In this document: positions 6,742 to 14,036 of the stretch, in pieces
How the letters are laid out: each line of letters starts with the position of its first letter
Position numbering within the stretch: the stretch's first letter is position 1
From: Flaviramulus sp.
GTDB lineage: Bacteria > Bacteroidota > Bacteroidia > Flavobacteriales > Flavobacteriaceae
Assembly (NCBI GenBank): GCA_023255235.1
Contig: JALRJA010000111.1
Coordinates: 1 to 14,036, forward strand
Direction of reading: 5' to 3'
Length of the DNA stretch: 14,036 nt
Notes under the pieces: generated by a model
What the model was told of the DNA's origin: nothing
What the model saw: only the letters and a program-made list of their open reading frames with translations
The model's database searches: none
Made by a program: the position numbers and the translations under genes

Positions 6742-9612
6742 ATGATTTTTAGTAAATCGAAAATATGTTTTTTAGTTATTTTTTTGTGTAATTCAATAAA
6801 TGCTCAAGTACCAAATATTTCAGGAACGCCATTTATAAAGAATTTCACAGAAGAGGAAACAAAAAGCAATTTAACAATATTTGATATTTCACAAGGAAAA
6901 GAGGGAGAAATGTATTTTGCCACATCTAATGGACTTCTTCAATTTGATGGTATTCGATGGCATAATTATACCTATGGTTTAGAATCAGATTTACGAGCTG
7001 TTTTTTATAAAAACGATAAGTACATTTATACCTCAGGTCATGGTGGGTTTGGTTATTGGTCTAAAAATAACAAAGGTGATTTAGAGTACACAAGTTTATT
7101 TTTTAAACAACCAAAAAAGGATGATACATTACTACCAATTTTTTCAAGAATAATAGAAATTGATGGTAAGATTATGTTTCAAACATTTCAAGAGATATAT
7201 ATTTATAATCCCAAAACCAATAATTTAGAGTCTTTAGGTGCTATAAGAGGGTTTAATAAGTTACTCTTATCAAATAATAGAGCCTTTATTCAAGACTATG
7301 GTGGGTTGTATGAGATAAAGAACAAAGAACTACTACTCATTCATAATATCAATTCTGAACAATTACATATAATTGATGTATTTGTGCAATCTTCAAACAA
7401 GTTTCTTATTGTAACAAAAAACAAAGGCATTTGGACATTAAATAATGGTAAGTTAGAAAAAAATGATTGGGAAGTAAATGATTTTTTAGAAAAGCACTTA
7501 GTCAATGATGTTCAAAAATATAAAAATAATAAATTTATTATAGGAACCGTAAGAAGCGGTATTTACTTAGTTTCATCACAAGGCAATATTATATCGCACA
7601 TAGATAAAAATGTAGGTATTGCAGATAATACCATTAGAAAAGTTTTTTCAGATGTGAATGATAACCTATGGTTAGGTATGGATAATGGTTTAAGCTATGT
7701 ACAAATTAACAGTAACACAAACTACCTTATAGATACTGAAGGTGAATTTGGAACAGTTTATACAAGTTTTTTAAAAGATTCTTTATTGTATTTAGGAACA
7801 AATCAGGGTTTATTTGTTAAGAATTTATTTAATCAAAAATCAACACCAAAACTTATAGATAAAGATGTAGGGCAAATTTGGACAGTTAAAGAGATTGATG
7901 ATCAAATTTTAGTAGGCTCACACATAGGTATATCAACATTTGAAAACAAAAAACTAAAAACTTGGCATATTGATGGTGGTGCATGGGTATTTAAAAAACA
8001 TCCGAGACACAATAATATTCTGTATGTTGGGTTTTATTCTGGCATTAGTGTTTTTAAACGCCAAAATAACTCATGGGTTTTTATTAAAAAATGGACAAAC
8101 TACGGAGAATCTTCACGTTTTATAGAGTTTGATAAGTATGAACAAATGTGGGTTTCTCACCCTAATAAAGGATATTATAGGTTAAATTTATCTAACGACG
8201 GATTAGAACTTGAAGAAGTTGAATTTTATGGCGTTGAAAATAAATTCATTGATACCTATGCCTATTTAACTAAAATTGATAATGAGATTGTATTTTACAA
8301 CCCTAAAGGTTTTTTTAATTATGACCCTTTAGAAAACACCTTTATACCTTCAAAATACGCATCAGAAGTTTTTAAACATTTAAAAGAGGTGAATGCTATT
8401 TCACAACACGGAAACTTTTTTTGGTATTCAACACCAAAATCTATGGGCTATATTTTGCGAAATGGAAATAAATTTAGAACCATAAATGAACCTTTTTATT
8501 CTGTAAGGAAAAATCACTTAAATGATTTTAACAAGTTTAACAAATTACATGATTCTGTTTATGGTATTGGTTTAAAAAATGGTATATTTTTTCATGCCAT
8601 TACAAAAAAAGACTTTAATACTCCCATTAAAAACCCAATTATTAGTTATATACATTTAATAGGTACATCCGATACTTTAAGAGCACCTATTCACAAAGAA
8701 AAAGAGTTTGAAATACCCTATACAAACAATTTTGTAAAAATAGGCTTAGCCTTCCCAAAAACACCGTTATCAAACTCTCAAAAAATTCAATATAAATTAA
8801 AAGGTCTTTCAAAACACTGGTCTGATTGGGAATATTTATCAGAGTTAAACTTTCCAGGACTTCCATCAGGAAGTTATGTGCTAGAGCTACGTTCTGGAGG
8901 AGAAAATCAAATTGCATCTACAACTATAACAAAAGCATTTTATGTTAAACCGCCATGGTATTTAACAAAATTTGCTTTTATAACTTATTTGCTTTTACTA
9001 TTGGTTATTAACATCTTTTACAGAAGCTATTTTAAAGCAAAATCTAACAAACAAATGGCTGCGTTAAAATTAGACGAGATAGAAAAGAGACAAAGACAAA
9101 AAGATAAATTTGAATTAGATAGATTAGAAGCCGAAAGAAAAATGCTAAAACTAAAAGAAGAAAATTTAAGTTTAGAAATAAAAAAGAAAAATTCTGAATT
9201 AGCCTCTTCTACTTTAAATAATATTAAAAAGAACGAATTACTTACAGAATTAGTACTAGATATTAAAAAAATTGATAAGAGTTTGTTAAATAGTGCATTA
9301 CATTCTCCAATAAAAAAAGTAATTAAGAAAATTAATAATCATCTTACTGATAAAGATGATTGGCTTGCATTTGAACTCCATTTTAGAAATGCCCATGCCG
9401 ATTTTTTTGAAAAACTAAGAGAAAAACACCCAGATTTATCTTCAAACGAAATTAAACTAAGTGCCTATCTTAAACTTAATCTGTCATCAAAAGAAATTGC
9501 TTCATTAATGAATATCTCTATAAAAAGTGTGGAGCAAGGGCGTTGGCGTCTTCGAAAAAAAATCAATTTACCAAAAGAATCTAGTTTAGTAAATTATATT
9601 CAATCTTTCTAA
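6742..9612 (+). CDS. Membrane one-component regulator: Reg_prop propellers, Y_Y_Y, TM, LuxR-type HTH
   Basis: This 956-residue regulator spans the inner membrane. A signal-like N-terminus (1-21, NSINAQ) leads to a large periplasmic sensor with Reg_prop-type propeller repeats; examples are GKEGEMYFATSNGLLQFDG (52-70), DNLWLGMDNGLSYV near 305-319 and LLYLGTNQGLFV near 345-357. A Y_Y_Y domain follows (about 640-735, PGLPSGSYVLELRSGG), then one membrane helix (about 743-762), a cytoplasmic coiled coil (about 770-850) and a LuxR-like helix-turn-helix (899-945, LSSKEIASLMNIS then IKSVEQGRWRLRKKINL). The sensor layout is that of hybrid two-component regulators of polysaccharide loci, but there is no kinase or receiver domain, so signal and DNA contact lie in one chain. 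It directly precedes a PKD/SusC operon on the same strand, its likely target. The inducer, probably an oligosaccharide, is not deducible. It is followed by an intrinsic terminator. Confidence 0.9.
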   Translation: MIFSKSKICFLVIFLCNSINAQVPNISGTPFIKNFTEEETKSNLTIFDISQGKEGEMYFATSNGLLQFDGIRWHNYTYGLESDLRAVFYKNDKYIYTSGHGGFGYWSKNNKGDLEYTSLFFKQPKKDDTLLPIFSRIIEIDGKIMFQTFQEIYIYNPKTNNLESLGAIRGFNKLLLSNNRAFIQDYGGLYEIKNKELLLIHNINSEQLHIIDVFVQSSNKFLIVTKNKGIWTLNNGKLEKNDWEVNDFLEKHLVNDVQKYKNNKFIIGTVRSGIYLVSSQGNIISHIDKNVGIADNTIRKVFSDVNDNLWLGMDNGLSYVQINSNTNYLIDTEGEFGTVYTSFLKDSLLYLGTNQGLFVKNLFNQKSTPKLIDKDVGQIWTVKEIDDQILVGSHIGISTFENKKLKTWHIDGGAWVFKKHPRHNNILYVGFYSGISVFKRQNNSWVFIKKWTNYGESSRFIEFDKYEQMWVSHPNKGYYRLNLSNDGLELEEVEFYGVENKFIDTYAYLTKIDNEIVFYNPKGFFNYDPLENTFIPSKYASEVFKHLKEVNAISQHGNFFWYSTPKSMGYILRNGNKFRTINEPFYSVRKNHLNDFNKFNKLHDSVYGIGLKNGIFFHAITKKDFNTPIKNPIISYIHLIGTSDTLRAPIHKEKEFEIPYTNNFVKIGLAFPKTPLSNSQKIQYKLKGLSKHWSDWEYLSELNFPGLPSGSYVLELRSGGENQIASTTITKAFYVKPPWYLTKFAFITYLLLLLVINIFYRSYFKAKSNKQMAALKLDEIEKRQRQKDKFELDRLEAERKMLKLKEENLSLEIKKKNSELASSTLNNIKKNELLTELVLDIKKIDKSLLNSALHSPIKKVIKKINNHLTDKDDWLAFELHFRNAHADFFEKLREKHPDLSSNEIKLSAYLKLNLSSKEIASLMNISIKSVEQGRWRLRKKINLPKESSLVNYIQSF

Positions 9613-9617
9613 TTTTT

Positions 9618-9648
9618 TAAACCCTTAATATTTAGGGTTTATTTTTTT
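9618..9648 (+). terminator. Rho-independent terminator of the regulator gene
   Basis: Six bases after the TAA stop, TAAACCCT (9618-9625) pairs with AGGGTTTA (9634-9641) around an 8-base loop, followed by seven T (9642-9648). This is the clearest intrinsic terminator in the window. It separates regulator transcription from the PKD/SusC operon. The last T residues overlap the first TTTGTAGAG box. Confidence 0.85.
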
Positions 9649-9741
9649 GTAGAGGTTTTGTAGAGTATTATACATCTTACAGATGAAGTTTTGTAGATGT
9701 ATATTTTTAGGAATACATATTCTATTAAAACATATTTGTAG
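9646..9741 (+). promoter_or_regulatory. Array of four TTTGTAG boxes upstream of the PKD/SusC operon
   Basis: Direct copies of one short box are TTTGTAGAG (9646-9654), TTTGTAGAG (9657-9665), TTTGTAGAT (9690-9698) and TTTGTAGCA (9735-9743). Starts are 11, 33 and 45 bases apart, close to one, three and four helical turns, so a protein could bind all of them on one face. The last copy lies within CATATTTG, a near match to a -7 element. The best candidate binder is the 956-residue regulator encoded just upstream. Copies and spacing are seen directly; the function is inferred. Confidence 0.45.
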
Positions 9742-9872
9742 CATTCAAAGTAATCCTCTCTTTTAACTACTTATTTAAAAGATTATTACTAAGTATAAAA
9801 CGGTAAACACTTGTTTTTAGCAATAAGCATTTTACCATATTTATAAACTATATTAACTAAAACTAAATATTT
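9742..9872 (+). promoter_or_regulatory. Leader region of the PKD/SusC operon
   Basis: This stretch continues the 260-base gap before the ATG at 9873. It contains a perfect 8-bp inverted repeat, TCTTTTAA (9759-9766) with TTAAAAGA (9775-9782), around an 8-base loop. A longer-range pair is GGTAAA (9802-9807) with TTTACC (9831-9836). No full TTG/TAnnTTTG promoter is visible, so the start point is uncertain. The bases before the ATG are very A-rich (AAACTAAATATTT) and lack a Shine-Dalgarno sequence, as is usual in Bacteroidota. Confidence 0.35.
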
Positions 9873-11372
9873 ATGAAAAAAAATACTTTATTATTTTTTG
9901 CTTTTTTGGTAGCTTCTTTTAGCTACGCACAAAACCTAATTACAAACGGAACTTTTGATTCTGACACAGGTTGGACAGTAGTAAATCAATACGGAACAGA
10001 CAGTACTAATGGTTCTGTTGCCTTTACAGGAGGTTCAGTAACAATTAACAAAATTGACCCTACTGATGGTGGCTGGATTCACATGGGATTTTATACAAGC
10101 TTAAATTTAACAGCAGGCTGGTATCAATTTGATATGGATATGGCTTTTGACGGAATTAATTCAATTTGGGGAGAAGCTTTTATTGGAGCAACAGAACCAA
10201 CTCAAAATACCGAATATAGTGGAGATCAACAGGTTATTAAAGCATACAACGCATGGGATTGCTCACCTACTACATTTTCAGGTCAAGCTGTAGCTTATGG
10301 GTGTGATGATACAAGCCCTGGTAAGTTTGAAATTACTACAGATGGCACCTACTTTTTATTGTTTAGAACAGGAGGTGCTACATTTGGGGCGTCGGGTATA
10401 ACTTTGGACAATTGGTCGTTGGTTGCTGTTAGTACGCCACCAGTTGCAAATTTTTCAGAAGTAACATCTGAATCAAATCTAATGGCTACTTTTACTAATA
10501 CTTCTACAGATGCAACAAGCTATTCTTGGGATTTTGGAGATGGTTCAACTTCTACCGATGCAAATCCTGCTGCCCACACCTATGCTTATAAGGGTCAATA
10601 TTTAGTTTCTTTAACAGCTACAAGTACTGAAGGTTCTAACACAATTACTAAAGAAATTTTTGTTGGTGCAGTTACTACACCAATTTCTAATTTTGATTTT
10701 GATTTTAGTTTACCGACTCCACTCCGAAATGAGAGACTTCTTGATTATGTTGAAGCTGGTGGCGTTGCCACAGCTTCTGGTGTAAATGATGATTGGTGGT
10801 CTCAAATAAAATATATACATAATGCAGGAATAGATTTATCTTTAGGAGATAGAGGATTCTCAATAGATGTAAATGGACCTAGAACTTCAACGCTCACTAT
10901 AAAAGTTGAAAGTGGTGGAACAGAGCATGCTGTAACAGCCGACTATACTACACCAAATGTATGGCAAACACTAACGTTTGATTTTTCAAGCTTTAGCTCT
11001 ACTAATAATTCTAAAATAGCAGTGTTTTTTGATATTCAAACTAATTTTGATGCTGGAGTGGATCCTGCTCAAAATGTTTTTCAAGTTGATGATTTTATTT
11101 TTGGGCAATTTTCCCTACTAAGCACAAATAATTACGAAGTAGAAAATTTATCAATCTATCCAAATCCAACAACCAATGCTTGGAATATTTCTACTAAAAA
11201 TCAAGTAATTAGCTCTGTAGAGGTATTTAATTTATTAGGAAAAAAAGTGCTTATATTACAACCCAATGCCTTTACAGCCAAAGTTAATGCTTCAAGCCTT
11301 AACCCCGGTGTCTATATAACCAAAATTATAACAGAACAAGGAACAATAAGCAAAAAACTTATAAAAAAATAA
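9873..11372 (+). CDS. Secreted PKD-domain surface protein with T9SS type A sorting domain
   Basis: This 499-residue exported protein has a signal peptide (1-19, SFSYAQ) and a carbohydrate-binding-module-like beta-sandwich (about 20-187, opening NLITNGTFDSDTGW and closing ITLDNWSLVA). A PKD domain follows (about 190-266, with YSWDFGDGSTS at 217-227 and HTYAYKGQYLVSLTA at 235-249), then a second jelly-roll-like domain (about 270-412, QVDDFIFG). A Por secretion (type IX) C-terminal domain ends it (about 422-499, LSIYPNPTTNAW, FNLLGKKV, LNPGVYITKI, final KKLIKK). C130 and C144 could form a disulfide. No glycoside hydrolase domain or catalytic motif is seen. T9SS cargo is carried through the outer membrane and attached or released. 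With the SusC gene 49 bases downstream, the likely job is glycan capture at the surface. The ligand is unknown; beta-glucan is possible because such PKD proteins are common in laminarin loci, but that is a guess. Confidence 0.88.
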   Translation: MKKNTLLFFAFLVASFSYAQNLITNGTFDSDTGWTVVNQYGTDSTNGSVAFTGGSVTINKIDPTDGGWIHMGFYTSLNLTAGWYQFDMDMAFDGINSIWGEAFIGATEPTQNTEYSGDQQVIKAYNAWDCSPTTFSGQAVAYGCDDTSPGKFEITTDGTYFLLFRTGGATFGASGITLDNWSLVAVSTPPVANFSEVTSESNLMATFTNTSTDATSYSWDFGDGSTSTDANPAAHTYAYKGQYLVSLTATSTEGSNTITKEIFVGAVTTPISNFDFDFSLPTPLRNERLLDYVEAGGVATASGVNDDWWSQIKYIHNAGIDLSLGDRGFSIDVNGPRTSTLTIKVESGGTEHAVTADYTTPNVWQTLTFDFSSFSSTNNSKIAVFFDIQTNFDAGVDPAQNVFQVDDFIFGQFSLLSTNNYEVENLSIYPNPTTNAWNISTKNQVISSVEVFNLLGKKVLILQPNAFTAKVNASSLNPGVYITKIITEQGTISKKLIKK

Positions 11373-11421
11373 TCCTAATACTTTTAGAAACGCAAACCAA
11401 CTATACTAATAAAAGAACTAT

Positions 11422-14036
11422 ATGAAAATACTCTTAAATTGTTATTGTAAATTAGAGATTCACAAACTTATAGCCTTGACTCTATTTTTATCTTTTAGTA
11501 TGGCAATGGCACAAAGTCCTATCTCAGGAAAAGTAACAGATAAAGCTAATTTACCATTGCCCGGAGCCAATATTATAATAAAAGGAACAACTTCTGGTAC
11601 ACAAACAGATTTTGACGGAAACTTTTCTATCAAAGCTATTTCTGGAGATGTTTTGCTAATCTCATACCTTGGTTATGTTACCAAGCAAATAACCATAACA
11701 GATCAAACTAGCTTGGCAATCATACTCACAGAAGACACTAATAGCTTAGACGAAGTAGTGGTTGTTGGTTACGGTACTAAATCAAAAACAAAACTTATTT
11801 CAGCGGTTTCTACCATTGATAAAGAATCTCTAAAAAGACAACCTGTTCCTAACGTAAGTAATGCACTTGAGGGGTTAGCTTCTGGGCTTTTTGTTCAACA
11901 AAATTCGGGAGAGCCAGGGTTTAGTAATTCTAGTTTTGAAATTAGAAACTTTGGTGAAGCATTAGTAATAGTTGATGGAGTTCCAGGAGACTTAAACCAG
12001 TTAGACCCTAATGAAATTGAAAATATTTCTGTTCTAAAAGATGCCGCTGCTGCTGCCGTTTATGGAGTTAAAGGAGGTAATGGTGTAGTTTTAATCACCA
12101 CCAGAAAAGGAAATATAGGAAAACCTAAACTAAGCTATAGTAATCAATTTACATACACATCTTTTACTTCATATCCAGAATATTTAAGCTCTGCTGATCG
12201 TGCAGAAATATTAAATGAAGGTCTAAGAAATGCTGGGTCAACTCAATTTTATACAGATGAAGAAGTAGAATTGTTCCGTTCTGGTGCAGACCCAATAAAC
12301 TATCCTAATACAGATTGGAGAAGTTTGGTTTTAAAAGATTGGGGATTTCAACAGCAACATAATTTAAACTTATCGGGGGGAACCGAAAAAGTCAAATATT
12401 TTGTATCTGCAGGATATATTGATCAAGGCTCTAATTATACTGAAGATGTACTTTCTTTTCAGCGATATAACTTAAGAGCGAATTTAAATGCTAATGTAAC
12501 AGACAACTTAAATCTAACTTTAAATATGGGAGCAAGAAGACAAATAAATGAAGCTCCAGGCTATTCAGCTTACGATATTTTTAGAGAACTAAGCAGATCA
12601 TTACCTAATGACTTAGCTTATTACCCAGATGGAACACCCGCAAGACCCAGTACAACACCTAATCATGTGGTTGAAGGTATAAGAGATTTTAATGCAGGTT
12701 ATTTTAGAGCAAGAAATAATAATTTTGATGCCAAAATTTCTTTAGAATGGAATGTTAAACAAATAAAAGGACTAAAACTAAAATCATATGCTTCACTTGT
12801 TTACAACAATTATTTCAATAAAGACTGGGATACAAGTTTTGATCTCTTTACCTTAAATAGACAAACAGGAAATTATGATGTGTTTAGGTCAACACCACCA
12901 GGTTCACCAAGTGAAACTAAACTAGAACAAAGCACTAACTATAGTAACCACTATGTCTTGCAAGAATCTATCAATTATGAACGCAATTTTGGAGATCATA
13001 ATGTATCTCTATTACTATTAGCAGAAATACAAAAAATTCAAGGGCAAAATTTTAATGCTAGTCGTCAAGATTTTCAATCAACCGCTATAGATCAGCTCTT
13101 TGCTGGGTCTTTAGAGAATCAAATTGCAAGTGGAGGCGAGTTTCGTGAAAACCGACTGGGTTTTGTAGGGCGATTTAGTTATGATTATAAGTCTAAATAT
13201 TTTTTAGAATCAACCTACAGGTATGATGGCTCTTCAAGATTTGCACCAGGCAAAGAATGGGGTTTATTTCCATCTATGTCATTAGGTTGGCGAATATCAG
13301 AAGAAACATTCTTTCAACCTTTAAAAAACACCATTTCTAATTTAAAATTAAGAGCATCTATAGGTACAGCGGGTAATGATAATACATCGGCATACCAATG
13401 GCTAAGCGGTTTTACTTACAATCATTTCTTTGTTATAAATGATACGGCTATCCCAACAATTGATAATACTGCTTTGCCAAATATTGATATAACTTGGGAA
13501 ACTAATACAACCTATGATATAGGTTTAGATGTTGATTTATTTGACAAAGACATCAAATTTTCATTCGATTATTTTTTCAGAAAAAGAGAAGATGTTATTG
13601 CCGGAGCCAACGCAAGTGTTCCTAGCACCCTGGGTGTTGCCTTAGCAGCACAAAATTTTCACGAATTTTCATACGAAGGTTTTGAGTTTTCAATTGATTA
13701 TAAGAAACAACTAAATGATAACCTAAATATTAGTGCTTTACTCAATTTTTCAAAATCTAGAGAAAAGGCAGTCTTTATTGATGAAACACTTCAGGAAGAT
13801 CCATTTATGAGAGCCAATTTAACCCAAACAGGCGGTTTTACTGGTCTTAGAAGAGGTTATATTTCTAATGGTTTATTTCAAACTCAGGAAGATATAGACC
13901 AATGGGCAATACAAGACGATAATGGTAATACAAGTTTGCAACCTGGAGATGTAAGATATGTAGATTTAAATGAAGATGGTGTTATTGATGTTAAAGACCA
14001 AAAAGTATTTGGTAATGGTAGTAAACCCGCTATAAA
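11422..14036 (+). CDS. SusC-like (RagA-type) TonB-dependent receptor, C-terminus outside window
   Basis: The open frame runs from ATG 11422 to the window end, about 871 residues of an expected 1000 or so. It has a long-headed signal peptide (about 1-30, ending SMAMAQ), a CarboxypepD_reg-like domain (about 34-108, with SGTQTDFDGNFSI), a TonB box DEVVVVGYG (110-118) and a plug with NALEGLASGLFVQQ and ISVLKDAAAAAVYG. GNGVVLITTRKG ends the plug and a large barrel follows. The last visible part, DVRYVDLNEDGVIDVKDQ, is the conserved acidic stretch found in the late barrel of SusC proteins. SusC forms the outer-membrane channel capped by a SusD lipoprotein that imports oligosaccharides with TonB energy. 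A SusD gene is expected just past the right edge. It probably shares a transcript with the PKD protein; no terminator lies between them. Confidence 0.95.
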   Translation, partial: MKILLNCYCKLEIHKLIALTLFLSFSMAMAQSPISGKVTDKANLPLPGANIIIKGTTSGTQTDFDGNFSIKAISGDVLLISYLGYVTKQITITDQTSLAIILTEDTNSLDEVVVVGYGTKSKTKLISAVSTIDKESLKRQPVPNVSNALEGLASGLFVQQNSGEPGFSNSSFEIRNFGEALVIVDGVPGDLNQLDPNEIENISVLKDAAAAAVYGVKGGNGVVLITTRKGNIGKPKLSYSNQFTYTSFTSYPEYLSSADRAEILNEGLRNAGSTQFYTDEEVELFRSGADPINYPNTDWRSLVLKDWGFQQQHNLNLSGGTEKVKYFVSAGYIDQGSNYTEDVLSFQRYNLRANLNANVTDNLNLTLNMGARRQINEAPGYSAYDIFRELSRSLPNDLAYYPDGTPARPSTTPNHVVEGIRDFNAGYFRARNNNFDAKISLEWNVKQIKGLKLKSYASLVYNNYFNKDWDTSFDLFTLNRQTGNYDVFRSTPPGSPSETKLEQSTNYSNHYVLQESINYERNFGDHNVSLLLLAEIQKIQGQNFNASRQDFQSTAIDQLFAGSLENQIASGGEFRENRLGFVGRFSYDYKSKYFLESTYRYDGSSRFAPGKEWGLFPSMSLGWRISEETFFQPLKNTISNLKLRASIGTAGNDNTSAYQWLSGFTYNHFFVINDTAIPTIDNTALPNIDITWETNTTYDIGLDVDLFDKDIKFSFDYFFRKREDVIAGANASVPSTLGVALAAQNFHEFSYEGFEFSIDYKKQLNDNLNISALLNFSKSREKAVFIDETLQEDPFMRANLTQTGGFTGLRRGYISNGLFQTQEDIDQWAIQDDNGNTSLQPGDVRYVDLNEDGVIDVKDQKVFGNGSKPAI

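Noticed and set aside
8687..8917. 76-codon open frame on the minus strand
   Set aside because: It is antisense to the Y_Y_Y part of the regulator gene, with no family resemblance.

Overview
The window is AT-rich, gene-dense chromosomal DNA from a member of the Bacteroidota, most likely a marine-type Flavobacteriaceae. The evidence is a SusC-type TonB receptor, a Por/T9SS C-terminal sorting domain, a Reg_prop/Y_Y_Y/LuxR-type membrane regulator, TAnnTTTG-type -7 promoter elements, and leaders without clear Shine-Dalgarno sequences. No mobile element, CRISPR array or rRNA is visible.

The left half (1-6125) is read on the minus strand. From upstream to downstream it holds a TonB-dependent receptor (3828-6125), a PQQ-dependent sugar dehydrogenase (2681-3805), a small anchored cytochrome c (2275-2676), a strong AT-rich hairpin (2229-2258), then a tight cluster of uridine kinase (1608-2213), a DivIC/FtsB-like division protein (1293-1607) and the small subunit of methylmalonyl-CoA mutase (1-1290, running off the edge). 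The receptor, dehydrogenase and cytochrome have only 22 and 4 bases between them and look like one operon. The receptor resembles, from memory, the E. coli PQQ receptor PqqU (YncD) at both plug and C-terminus. I therefore propose that the operon imports PQQ, uses it for periplasmic sugar oxidation, and passes the electrons to the cytochrome.

The centre (6126-6741) is a divergent intergenic region holding a complete tRNA-Pro(TGG) gene.

The right half (6742-14036) is read on the plus strand and is the start of a polysaccharide utilisation locus. It has a 956-residue membrane-spanning one-component regulator, a good intrinsic terminator, a 260-base control region with four spaced TTTGTAG boxes, a secreted PKD/T9SS surface protein, and a SusC-like receptor cut off by the window end. 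The same box occurs in front of the regulator gene, so it is a candidate operator for this regulator.

A further oddity is that the last 32 visible residues of the mutase subunit do not look like that family and instead recall a phage prohead protease. This suggests a junction, real or an assembly artefact, near base 96.
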